Shown here: piece after piece, positions 56,164 through 64,000 of the stretch
How the letters are laid out: each line of letters begins with the position of its first letter
Position numbering within the stretch: the first letter of the stretch is position 1
From: Geminicoccus harenae
Lineage (GTDB): Bacteria > Pseudomonadota > Alphaproteobacteria > Geminicoccales > Geminicoccaceae
Assembly: GCF_019800005.1 (NCBI RefSeq)
Contig: NZ_JABGCL010000001.1
Span: 62,001 to 126,000, forward strand
Length of the DNA stretch: 64,000 nt
Reading direction: 5' to 3'
Program-made: the position numbers and the translations under genes
The notes under the pieces: generated by a model
What the model saw: the letters and a program-made list of their open reading frames with translations, nothing else
Database searches by the model: none
Told to the model about the DNA's origin: nothing

Positions 56164-56862
56164 TCAGTAGGATTCGTCGAGCGAGGAATTGATCGGGATC
56201 TCCGACACGCTCGCCGTGTTCGGCAGGTCCAGCGCGAACGCTACGATCCGCGCCACATCCCTGGGGTCGGTCATATCGGCGGGCGCCTTGTCGCTGATGC
56301 CGAACGCCATGTCGGTCGCGACCAGGCCCGGGCAGATCGCGATGGCGCGCACGCCCTGCTCCCAGCCGGCATGGCGCAGGGCGTGGGAAAGGCCGAGCGC
56401 CGCGAACTTGCTGACCGAGTAGGCGCCGGAGCGTACCGCCTTCACCCGCTTGCCGGACAAAGAGGAGATGGTCACGATCCGGCCACGGCCGCAGGCCACC
56501 AGTTGCGGCCAGGCCGCGCGGGCCAGGCGCAGCGGCGCCTTCACGTTGACCTCGAGCATGGCGTCGAGATCCTCGTCCTCCGCCTCGATGGCACTCTTGG
56601 GGATCATGAGCCCGGCATTGGCGACGATCGCATCGATCCGGCCAAAGCGCTCGGCCACCGCCTGGACCCAGGCGGCCTCGCTCGTCCGGTCGGCGGCGTC
56701 GTAGGCCTGGAGGTGGCACTGCTCCTTCAGCTCGCCCGGCACGCTGTCCGGCCGGCGCACGCCGATCGAGACCACCCAGTCACGGGCCAGGAGTTCCTGC
56801 GCGATGGCGGCGCCGATGCCGCGATTGGCGCCGGAGACGAGGGCGACGCGACGGTCGATCAT
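56164..56862 (-). CDS. Short-chain dehydrogenase/reductase
   Basis: A 232-residue classical SDR. The cofactor motif is SGANRGIGAAIA near residue 10 and NAG lies near 87. The catalytic Ser is in TISSLSGKR, and the YxxxK motif is YSVSKFAALG. The C-terminal part has ICPGLVATDMA. Within the operon it may reduce or oxidise the aldehyde or alcohol formed by the amine oxidases. It overlaps the MarR stop by four bases. Confidence 0.93.
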   Translation of the reverse strand: MIDRRVALVSGANRGIGAAIAQELLARDWVVSIGVRRPDSVPGELKEQCHLQAYDAADRTSEAAWVQAVAERFGRIDAIVANAGLMIPKSAIEAEDEDLDAMLEVNVKAPLRLARAAWPQLVACGRGRIVTISSLSGKRVKAVRSGAYSVSKFAALGLSHALRHAGWEQGVRAIAICPGLVATDMAFGISDKAPADMTDPRDVARIVAFALDLPNTASVSEIPINSSLDESY

Positions 56863-57383
56863 GTGGTGGCCTTCCTGTCCGGGACGTTGGCGGGCAGCGG
56901 CGTCACGTGCCGCTCGTAGAGAGTCATCAGGATGCGCAGGAGATCGGCCCGGTCCTGCCTGTCCAGCACGGCGAAGAACCGGTCCGACTGCTCCTGGACG
57001 ATCGTGCGCACCTGCACCACCAGCTCCTCGCCCCGGGGCGTGAGATAGAGCTCGTGCGCCCGGCGCTCGCCGGAATCGACCCTCTGCTCGACCAGGCCCT
57101 GCCGCTTCATCTGGTCGATGAGCTTGGCCATCGCCGAGCGGTCCTTCTGGGCGAAATGGGCGATCACGGAGGGCCGGATGCCCGGGTTGGCATGGGTCAT
57201 CAGCAGGACCGACACCTTGCCATGGCCATGGGCCAGCTCGACTTCGCTGATGGCCTGGTCGTAGTCCCGGTTCAGCGCGATCGCCATGCTGCGCGCGTAG
57301 AAGCTGAGCAGGCCGCCCAGGATGTCGAGCGACACGTCCGAATAGCCGATCGTGCGCGGCTCCGGCCGCCCGTTCCTGGCCAT
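56859..57383 (-). CDS. MarR-family transcriptional regulator
   Basis: A 174-residue protein. The winged HTH includes PSVIAHFAQKDRSAMAKLIDQMKRQGLVEQR followed by the wing SGERRAHELYLTPRGEELV, and dimerisation helices flank it. ATG 57383 overlaps the upstream oxidase stop, and the gene's stop overlaps the SDR start, so the regulator is buried within the operon it presumably controls. A palindrome upstream of the operon is its candidate site. Confidence 0.92.
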   Translation of the reverse strand: MARNGRPEPRTIGYSDVSLDILGGLLSFYARSMAIALNRDYDQAISEVELAHGHGKVSVLLMTHANPGIRPSVIAHFAQKDRSAMAKLIDQMKRQGLVEQRVDSGERRAHELYLTPRGEELVVQVRTIVQEQSDRFFAVLDRQDRADLLRILMTLYERHVTPLPANVPDRKATT

Positions 57384-58696
57384 CAATAGGCCGGCGGGTT
57401 CACGCCCTCGCGCTTCGCGACCCACTGGTCGCGGGCGCGGGTGGCGGAAAGGAAGAGGTAGGGGACGAACTTCATCCAGAAGGGCGAGGCCGTCATCGGC
57501 TCCAGCGGCAGCGTCAGGTCCTCCTTGGGCATCCCCATCGCCCATTCCGAGAGAACCGTGCCCATCATCGTGCCGGTCGGCACGCCCCGGCCGGAATAGC
57601 CCAGCGACGCGACCACGCCCGGCGCCAGCTCGAACAGGCGCGGGAAGGTCTTGGGCTGCATGTCGAGGTCGCCGGTCCAGGCGTATTCGAAATCCACCTC
57701 GTCGAGCTGCGGCAGCATCCACTTCAGCTTGTCGGCGGTGAGCTTCTTGGTGTATTCAAGATCTCCACCGCGCTTGCCCTCGACGAAGACCGAAGTCACC
57801 AAACGGCCTTCCTTGTTGTATTTGTAGATCATCGGGTCGTCGCGCGTTTCGACGACCGTGTGGTTTTCCGGCGCGATCGTCTTGCGGACATTGTCGGAAA
57901 GTGGCTGCGTGGCGAGGATCATCACCGGCATGGTGGTGAAGGTCTTGTTCAGACCCGGCCAGTAGTCGTCGGTATAGGCGCCGGTGCCGCACACCACCTT
58001 GTCCGCGGTGACCGCACCCGTGGGCGTCACCACCCGCCAGCGCGTCCCGGCCGGCTCGATGCCCGTCACCGGCGAGCGGGTATGGACGGTCCCGCCCTGC
58101 GAGATCACCGCCCCGGCTAGACCGCGGGCATAGGCCAGGGGATTGAGATGGCCACCCTCGGGGTGCAGCCAAGCGCCGTAATAGCGCGGCGAGCCAGTCA
58201 GCCGCTCGGTCTCGGCCTTGTCGAGCAGATGGGTGACCTTGCCGGCGGAAGCATAGGTCCGCTGCTTCTCCTCCAGAACCTTCACGCGCGACGGGGCATG
58301 CGCCACCATCAGGTAGCCGTTCTGCACCGCCTCGCAGTCGATCCCGTAGCGGCGGATGATGTCGAAGGCGAGGTTGGCGCCGTTGGTCTGCCGCTCGACC
58401 AGCCGCTCGCCATAGACCGGGCCCAGCATCTTGCGCACGGTCGGGATCGAGTAGAAGTGGAAGGTCGGGGTGCAATGGCCGGCATTGCGCCCGGAGCAGC
58501 CGAAGCCGACCTCTTTCGCTTCCAGCACCACCACCCGCACGCCCTGCTCGGCCAAATGCAGGGCGGTCGACAGCCCGGTATAGCCGGCCCCGATCACGCA
58601 GACATCGGCGGTGACCTCGCCATCGATCGGCTCGGTCGGCGGGGCCGCGGGTGCCGTCGCGTACCAGAGGGACGGCTCGATCGGCGAACGTTGCAT
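57383..58696 (-). CDS. FAD-dependent oxidoreductase (gamma-glutamylputrescine oxidase-like)
   Basis: A 437-residue DAO-family flavoprotein. The FAD-binding segment is ADVCVIGAGYTGLSTALHLAEQGVRVVVLEA near residue 30, followed by GFGCSGRNAGHC, the site around the flavin in PuuB-like oxidases. The C-terminal contact is GYSGRGVPTGTMMGTVL. It is the first gene of the operon, with a 268-base regulatory gap upstream. Oxidation of an amine or glutamylated polyamine to an aldehyde is likely; glutamylputrescine is only a suggestion. Confidence 0.9.
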   Translation of the reverse strand: MQRSPIEPSLWYATAPAAPPTEPIDGEVTADVCVIGAGYTGLSTALHLAEQGVRVVVLEAKEVGFGCSGRNAGHCTPTFHFYSIPTVRKMLGPVYGERLVERQTNGANLAFDIIRRYGIDCEAVQNGYLMVAHAPSRVKVLEEKQRTYASAGKVTHLLDKAETERLTGSPRYYGAWLHPEGGHLNPLAYARGLAGAVISQGGTVHTRSPVTGIEPAGTRWRVVTPTGAVTADKVVCGTGAYTDDYWPGLNKTFTTMPVMILATQPLSDNVRKTIAPENHTVVETRDDPMIYKYNKEGRLVTSVFVEGKRGGDLEYTKKLTADKLKWMLPQLDEVDFEYAWTGDLDMQPKTFPRLFELAPGVVASLGYSGRGVPTGTMMGTVLSEWAMGMPKEDLTLPLEPMTASPFWMKFVPYLFLSATRARDQWVAKREGVNPPAY

Positions 58697-58876
58697 GCGC
58701 TCGGGCTCCGCACGGGCGAGAGTTGCGGGCGATGATCCACTCTGAGGTGGCCAACGGCTCCTGGCGGCACTGCTTCCGTCGTCTTCGAGAACGCGGACTG
58801 TTCGGGCGCGATACTCGCTTCGCCTGGATGATCGACTCCAGACGTCTCGATGGCTGCTTACCTGCCTGTGCGATGA

Positions 58877-58905
58877 TGGATGTCATCCACTATGGGGAGC
58901 GTCAA
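58877..58905 (-). promoter_or_regulatory. Candidate promoter and operator of the amine-oxidase operon
   Basis: On the minus strand TTGACG (58905-58900) and CATCCA (58882-58877) are 17 bases apart. A perfect 13-base inverted repeat, TGGATGTCATCCA (58877-58889), covers the poor -10. This is a plausible binding site for the MarR protein encoded two genes downstream. Confidence 0.4.
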
Positions 58906-58964
58906 GAGGGTTCCCGCAGGTCGCGTCACTGTTTCGTCACATGGCTAGCACCGCCGCCGGCAGC

Positions 58965-61022
58965 TCAGCCGGCAGCCCACATGCCGCGCATCCGGGCTGC
59001 GAGATCCACCCGCGCGGCCGGCTGCCCGGCTGCCGCCGGCTCCGCAACCACCTGCGGCCAGACGGCCTGCTCGAACAGCGGCAGGAGCTCGTCCGGCAGG
59101 AAGCGGCTGCGCCCGGCATGGACGTGGCGGTCGCCGCGGGCGTTCTGGCCATGGGTGAAGAAGCGCTGCGGTACCACGAGATGCAGCTCGTCGCGCGCCC
59201 GGGTCATCGCAACATAGAGCAGCCGCCGTTCCTCCTCGATCTCGTCCGGGCTGCCCGTGCCGAGGTCCGAGGGGATGCAGCCGTCCACCACGTTCAGCAC
59301 GAACACGGCCTGCCATTCCTGGCCCTTGGCCGAATGGATCGTGGACAGAACCAGATAGTCCTCGTCCAGCAGGGGCACGCCGGCCTGATCGCTGACCGCA
59401 TCGGGCGGATGCAGGGTCAGCTCGGTGAGGAACCGCTCGCGCGACGGGTAGCCGGCAGCGATCTGGGCGAGCTGGGCGAGGTCGGCTGCCCGGGCCGCGG
59501 CATCCTCGTGGATGCGCTCCAGATGCGGCACGTACCATTGGCGGGCCTGGTCCAGTGCGGCTGGCCAGGCCGCGTGGCGCAGTTCCTGCACGGTCGCGAC
59601 GAACTCCGCCCAGGCGGCGCCGGCCCTGGCGGGTGCGGGCAGGTCCGCCAGCCTTTCCGATGCCGCGAGTCGTTCCAGCAGGCGCTCCGCGGCGGCGGGG
59701 CCGATGCCCGGCAGCAGCAGGAGCACGCGCAGGCCGGCCATACGGTCCTTCGGGTTCTCGACGAAGCGGAGGAGCGCCAGCAGGTCCTTGACGTGCGCGC
59801 TGTCCAGGAACTTCAGCCCGCCGAACTTCACGAACGGGATGTCGCGGCGGGTGAGCTCGACCTCCAGCGCCCCGCTATGGTGCGCGGTGCGGAACAGGAC
59901 GGCCTGCTGGCGAAGCCGGATGCCCCGCTCCCGATTCTCCAGGACCTCCGTCGCGATATAGCCGGCCTGGTCCGCCTCGTCCGGCACCGTGACCAGGCGC
60001 GGCGGCGTGCCGCCCCGGCGCTCTGTCCACAAATTCTTGGTGAAGCGCTCGGCAGCGAGGTCGATCACGCCGTTGGCCGCGGCCAGGATCGGCTGGCTGG
60101 AGCGATAGTTCTGCGCCAGCGTGACCACGGCGGCAGCCGGTGTGCAGCGGGCCGGAAAGTCCAGGATGTTGCGCACGGTGGCGGCACGGAAGCCATAGAT
60201 CGACTGGGCGTCGTCGCCCACCACGGTCAGGCCGGAGCCGCCGGGCTTCAACGCATGGAGGATGGTGGCCTGCAGGCGGTTGGTGTCCTGGTACTCGTCG
60301 ACCAGCACCTGATCGAACCGGCTGCCGATCGTGTCCGCCAGGCCGGGCTCGGCCATGGCGGCGGCCCAATAGAGCAGCAGGTCGTCGTAATCGAGCGTGT
60401 TTTGGCGCTGCTTGGCGGCGACATAGGCGCCGAACAGGGCGCGCAGCTCGCGCTCCCAGCCGCTGCACCAGGGGAAATGCTCGGCCAGCACCACGTCCAG
60501 CGGTGCCTCGGCATTCACGCAGCGGGAATAGATGGCGAGGCAGGTGGCCTTGGCCGGGAAGCGGCGCTCCTTCTGGGACAGGCCCTGCTCGTGGCGCACC
60601 AGGTTCATCAGGTCGGCCGCGTCCTCCCGGTCCAGGATGGTGAAGGACGGGTCCAGGCCCAAAGAGGTGGCGTGCGCACGCAGGAGGCGGGCGCCGATGC
60701 CGTGAAACGTGCCGGCCCAGCCCAGCCGCAGCGCGTGGGACGGCCCGCTCAGGCCCAGCACCCTGGCGCAGATCCGCTCCGCGCGCCGGACCATCTCGGA
60801 AGCGGCCCGCCGGGAGAAGGTCAGGAGAAGGATGCGCTCAGGGGGAACGCGCTGGACCATCAGGTGGGCCACGCGATGCGCCAGCGTGTCGGTCTTGCCG
60901 GAGCCGGCACCGGCGATCACCAGGAGGGCAGAGGCGGAATCCTGGCTACCCGTGCCATGCAGGACCGCCTGCCGCTGTTCCGCATTGAGGCCCGCCAGAT
61001 AATCGGCGGCGGTCGCATCCAC
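58965..61022 (-). CDS. UvrD/Rep/PcrA-type DNA helicase
   Basis: A 685-residue superfamily 1A helicase. The Q-motif region is LNAEQRQAVLH and Walker A is VIAGAGSGKT (near 36-45). Motif II is VLVDEYQDTN, motif III GDDAQSIYGFRAA, motif IV NYRSSQPIL, motif V STIHSAKGQEW and motif VI LLYVAMTRARDEL. It unwinds DNA 3' to 5' in repair or replication restart. It is somewhat shorter than UvrD and lacks the usual Tudor-like C-terminus, so it may be a paralogue rather than the main UvrD. Confidence 0.92.
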   Translation of the reverse strand: MDATAADYLAGLNAEQRQAVLHGTGSQDSASALLVIAGAGSGKTDTLAHRVAHLMVQRVPPERILLLTFSRRAASEMVRRAERICARVLGLSGPSHALRLGWAGTFHGIGARLLRAHATSLGLDPSFTILDREDAADLMNLVRHEQGLSQKERRFPAKATCLAIYSRCVNAEAPLDVVLAEHFPWCSGWERELRALFGAYVAAKQRQNTLDYDDLLLYWAAAMAEPGLADTIGSRFDQVLVDEYQDTNRLQATILHALKPGGSGLTVVGDDAQSIYGFRAATVRNILDFPARCTPAAAVVTLAQNYRSSQPILAAANGVIDLAAERFTKNLWTERRGGTPPRLVTVPDEADQAGYIATEVLENRERGIRLRQQAVLFRTAHHSGALEVELTRRDIPFVKFGGLKFLDSAHVKDLLALLRFVENPKDRMAGLRVLLLLPGIGPAAAERLLERLAASERLADLPAPARAGAAWAEFVATVQELRHAAWPAALDQARQWYVPHLERIHEDAAARAADLAQLAQIAAGYPSRERFLTELTLHPPDAVSDQAGVPLLDEDYLVLSTIHSAKGQEWQAVFVLNVVDGCIPSDLGTGSPDEIEEERRLLYVAMTRARDELHLVVPQRFFTHGQNARGDRHVHAGRSRFLPDELLPLFEQAVWPQVVAEPAAAGQPAARVDLAARMRGMWAAG

Positions 61023-61129
61023 TCCTGCTCGTCTCCTCCAGGTGCTCTGGCGGCAGGATCGGGGATGCGCCTCTGGTTCGCAACCTCGGCGGCGTAGGGG
61101 TGCCTTGGCCGGCCCCGGCGCTCAGGACT

Positions 61130-62632
61130 TCAGGGAAAGGTGATGAGCCGGTCTGCCAGGTCGTGGATGCGCTCCGCCCAGGCGACCCGCTCCCGCCACG
61201 GAGCCGGGATGCCGGACGCACCATACAGGGCTCCGGCGAGCTGGCCGGTGATCGCCGCGGTGGTGTCGGCGTCCTGGCCGAGATTGGCCGCGGTCAGCAC
61301 GGCCGAGCGGAAGTCGCCGGTCCGGCCGATGCACCAGAGCGATGCTTCCAGGGCATGGGCCACATAGCCGGTGGCCTGGATGTCGCCGCGACGCTTGCCG
61401 CGCCAGGAGCCGGCGGCGATCGCCGCGATGTTCCCGGCAAGCGCAGTCGCCGGCCGGTGCAGCACCCGGGACCGCAGCCGGCCGGCGATCGCGTCGGCCA
61501 GCATCTCGGCATAGACGATGCAGGCATCGACGGCCTCGGGAGCACCGTGTGTGGTGCGGCTCTGGCGGGCGGCCACGTCGCGCAGCTTCGCCCGGTCATG
61601 CCACCAGCGCAGCGCCACCGGCGCCAGCCGCATCAGCGAGCCGTTGCCGGCCTGCTGCGGGTCGGTCGAGCCGGCTAGCGGCTCGCCGGTCCGCTCCCAC
61701 CTTGCCAATGCCTGGCTGGTGGTGATGCCGATGTCGTCGCACACGCCCACGCAGGAATAGGCGCCGTTCCGGTACCAGTCGGTGAAGCGGGCCATCAGGT
61801 CGCGCTCGTCCAGCCCGGGATGGGCGACCAAGCTTTCCGCCAGGGCCAGCGCCATGGCGGTGTCGTCGGTCCAGCCACCCGGCTTGCGGCGGAACGGCCC
61901 GCCCCCGACCATGTCGGTGATGGGCGGGTAGCTGTCGCGGGGCTTGAACTCCAGCGTGGTGCCGACCGCATCGCCCACGGCCAGGCCCAGCAGCGCGCCA
62001 TGGGCGCGGTCGCGGATAGCATCCGGGTCCGTGGCCGGCTTCCGCTCCGAGATCTCGACCTGCCGCCGAACATGGTCCTCCTGGCCGCCGGTCTCGATGG
62101 CGCCAGGGCGCACCTTGCGGACGGTCCGGATCGCCTGGTCCGGCGGCATGCCGCACTCGACCAGCAGGCGAGCCGTGATCGTCCCTGCCCGGCCGAGCCC
62201 GCCCTTGCAATGCACCAGGACATCGAACCCGTCGCGGAGCCGGGCGCGAATGCCTTCGCCGACCTCGTTCCACCGGCGCTCGAACGCCTCGGGCGGCACG
62301 CCATAGTCGGGGATCGGCAGGTGCAGCCAGTCCATGTGCCGGCGCCGCACCTCCTCCTCCAGGGTGGGGACCTGCAGGCTGTCCAGCTCGTGCTGCTCGA
62401 TCAGCGTCACCACCAGCACCGGCCCCCATTGCCGGACCGCATCGAGATCGACGCACAGGTCCCGGTCCCAGGAGCCGGTGAAGGCATGGGCCTGCTTCTT
62501 GCCGGGACAGAAGGTGATCCCGATGCGGCCGTACCCGTCCTTCGCCCGCACTTCCGCGATCTGCAGGGGGTGGGTCACGCTGGTGCGGCCCAGGGCGGAG
62601 GCGCCAGCCATCCGGTTCTGCTCGCCTAGCAT
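61130..62632 (-). CDS. Protein-tyrosine-phosphatase-like domain fused to ADP-ribosylglycohydrolase
   Basis: A 500-residue two-domain enzyme. Residues 1-195 form a dual-specificity phosphatase-like domain close to the CDKN3 group. The general acid Asp109 lies in LPIPDYG, and the P-loop HCKGGLGR spans 141-148 (nucleophile Cys142, Arg148). Residues 205-500 are an ARH/DraG-type hydrolase with GALLGLAVGDAVG, metal ligands in GWTDDTAM (255-257) and NLGQDADTTAA near the end. Both catalytic sets look intact. The fusion suggests removal of a phosphate and an ADP-ribose group from one substrate. ATG 62632 follows AGGAG at five bases. Confidence 0.88.
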   Translation of the reverse strand: MLGEQNRMAGASALGRTSVTHPLQIAEVRAKDGYGRIGITFCPGKKQAHAFTGSWDRDLCVDLDAVRQWGPVLVVTLIEQHELDSLQVPTLEEEVRRRHMDWLHLPIPDYGVPPEAFERRWNEVGEGIRARLRDGFDVLVHCKGGLGRAGTITARLLVECGMPPDQAIRTVRKVRPGAIETGGQEDHVRRQVEISERKPATDPDAIRDRAHGALLGLAVGDAVGTTLEFKPRDSYPPITDMVGGGPFRRKPGGWTDDTAMALALAESLVAHPGLDERDLMARFTDWYRNGAYSCVGVCDDIGITTSQALARWERTGEPLAGSTDPQQAGNGSLMRLAPVALRWWHDRAKLRDVAARQSRTTHGAPEAVDACIVYAEMLADAIAGRLRSRVLHRPATALAGNIAAIAAGSWRGKRRGDIQATGYVAHALEASLWCIGRTGDFRSAVLTAANLGQDADTTAAITGQLAGALYGASGIPAPWRERVAWAERIHDLADRLITFP

Positions 62633-62805
62633 CATCGCTCCTGTTCTTCCTGATCCAGAGCCCGGCCGTGGGACCATTCTCATGCGGACATCAGCTACCC
62701 GGCTGCACAACCGTAATCAGGGTTTGAAGCCGCAACAATCAATCTTTGATGGAAATGATGCCCTGGTTCGTGCCATTCCTGCCGGCCTGTCGGAGGGAGA
62801 TGTCG

Positions 62806-64000
62806 ATGGCGCCGACCGCCACCATGGCACGGGTACGGACCGTGGCGTTCGCGGGGCTGGAAGTGCGCGACGTCGACGTGGAGGTGCAATTGGCCAGCGG
62901 GCTGCCGGCCTTCACCCTGGTGGGCCTGCCCGACAAGGCGCTGGCGGAGAGCCGCGAGCGGGTGCGCGGCGCCCTCGGCACGCTCGGCATCTCGCTGCCG
63001 CCCAAGCGGATCGTGATCAACCTGGCGCCGGCCGACCTCGCCAAGGAAGGCAGCCATTTCGACCTGCCGATCGCGCTGGGCCTGCTGGTGGTGCTGGGCC
63101 TGCTGCCGCCGGCGTCGCTCGAGCAGCATCTGGTGCTGGGCGAACTGGCCCTGGATGGCGCCATCCGCCCGGTCCAGGGCGTGCTGCCGGCGGCCCTGGC
63201 GGCGAGCGAGCGGCGCCTCGCCATGATCTGCCCGGGCGATAGCGGCGGCGAGGCGGCCTGGCTCGCCAGCGAGATCGAGGTGGTGGCCGCCCCCTCGCTC
63301 GCCTCGCTCATCAACCATCTGCGCGGCCTGCACCGCCTCCCGCCGCCCGAGCCGGCACTCGCCAGTGAAGGCGGCGCCTATCCCGACCTGAAGGACGTGA
63401 AGGGCCAGGAGACCGCCAAGCGCGCCATCGAGATCGCCGCGGCCGGGCACCACCACCTGCTGATGAGCGGGCCGCCGGGCTCCGGCAAGTCGATGCTGGC
63501 GGCAAGGCTGCCGGGCCTCCTGCCGCCGCTCGATCCGGCCGAGGTGCTGGAGGTCAGCATGATCGCGTCCATCGCCGGCCGGCTGGAGGGCGGCCGGCTG
63601 ACAAGGCGCCGGCCGTTCCGCAGCCCGCACCATGGCAGCTCGATGGCGGCCCTGGTGGGCGGCGGCAGCAATGCCCGGCCGGGCGAGATCAGCCTGGCCC
63701 ACAAGGGCGTGCTGTTCCTGGACGAGCTGCCGGAGTTCCAGCGCAACGTGCTGGACGCGCTGCGCCAGCCGCTCGAGACCGGCCAGATCACCGTGTCACG
63801 CGCAGCGGCCCATGCCACCTACCCGGCGCGCTTCCAGCTCATCGCCGCGATGAACCCGTGCCGCTGCGGCCATCTCGGCACGCGCGAGCTGCAATGCGCC
63901 AAGGCACCCCGCTGCGCGGACGATTATCTCGGCCGGATCTCCGGGCCGCTGTTCGACCGGATCGACCTGGTGGTCGAGGTGCCGGCAGTCTCGCCGGCCG
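62806..64000 (+). CDS. comM: ComM/YifB-family Mg-chelatase-like AAA+ ATPase (5' part)
   Basis: The first 398 codons of a protein of about 500 residues; the window ends inside it. The N-terminal domain (VRTVAFAGLEVRDVDVEVQLASGLPAFTLVGLPDKALAESRERV) is typical of ComM/YifB. Walker A is LMSGPPGSGKSMLA, and a sensor region is PFRSPHHGSSMAALVGGG. Walker B is GVLFLDELPEF. A cysteine pair region, MNPCRCGH, follows. ComM is a hexameric branch-migration helicase for recombination during transformation. GGAGG precedes the start; ATGs at 62800, 62806 and 62824 are possible. Confidence 0.93.
   Translation, partial: MAPTATMARVRTVAFAGLEVRDVDVEVQLASGLPAFTLVGLPDKALAESRERVRGALGTLGISLPPKRIVINLAPADLAKEGSHFDLPIALGLLVVLGLLPPASLEQHLVLGELALDGAIRPVQGVLPAALAASERRLAMICPGDSGGEAAWLASEIEVVAAPSLASLINHLRGLHRLPPPEPALASEGGAYPDLKDVKGQETAKRAIEIAAAGHHHLLMSGPPGSGKSMLAARLPGLLPPLDPAEVLEVSMIASIAGRLEGGRLTRRRPFRSPHHGSSMAALVGGGSNARPGEISLAHKGVLFLDELPEFQRNVLDALRQPLETGQITVSRAAAHATYPARFQLIAAMNPCRCGHLGTRELQCAKAPRCADDYLGRISGPLFDRIDLVVEVPAVSPA

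Overview
The window is a GC-rich stretch of chromosome with gene order and protein sequences typical of an Alphaproteobacterium, probably near the Rhodospirillales/Geminicoccales; the species cannot be named from sequence alone. It holds about 55 genes. No gap between genes exceeds 300 bases, and I saw no rRNA, tRNA, insertion sequence, prophage or CRISPR array.

Bases 1-8500 are the end of the division and cell-wall (dcw) cluster: murG (3' end only), murC, murB, ddl, ftsQ, ftsA, ftsZ and lpxC, mostly with overlapping stop and start codons. In many relatives bamD, recN and ligA follow directly. Here bamD-recN (14.0-16.5 kb) and ligA (17.3-19.3 kb) are separated from lpxC by a mixed block. It holds an orphan membrane coiled-coil protein, a D-threonine-aldolase-like enzyme, a CYTH-CHAD polyphosphate-type protein overlapping an orphan ParA ATPase, and an AadA-like nucleotidyltransferase with an XRE regulator. 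A ribbon-helix-helix protein with twin palindromes sits between recN and ligA.

Bases 19.4-33.9 kb are mainly housekeeping and small regulatory units: a SnoaL-like secreted protein, Xaa-Pro aminopeptidase, a class III cyclase, an Lrp regulator, infC-thrS, two glycosyltransferases, a hydrolase, a MarR/cupin divergent pair with clear twin operators, queG and a GST. Bases 34-39.5 kb carry glcF-glcE-glcD (glycolate oxidase) behind a glutamine-synthetase-family gene.

Bases 39.8-46.6 kb form a calcium-binding and signalling region. It has three RTX-repeat proteins (two are tandem paralogues), a secreted repeat protein, and a convergent response regulator/histidine kinase pair with three 22-bp-phased direct repeats in front of the regulator. 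Then come a Gfo/Idh/MocA dehydrogenase, a DMT exporter and a large TPR protein with a well-formed promoter and a CRP/FNR-type site.

Bases 50.9-58.7 kb form one minus-strand operon: two FAD amine oxidases, a MarR regulator, an SDR, a peptide/opine-type binding protein and two permeases. It looks like uptake and oxidation of an amine, but no transporter ATPase is encoded nearby. The window ends with a UvrD-like helicase, a protein-tyrosine-phosphatase/ADP-ribosylglycohydrolase fusion, and the 5' part of comM.

The candidates for undescribed biology are the CYTH-CHAD/ParA pair, the phosphatase-ARH fusion, the RHH fusion protein with its palindromes, and the 22-bp repeat array at the two-component locus.
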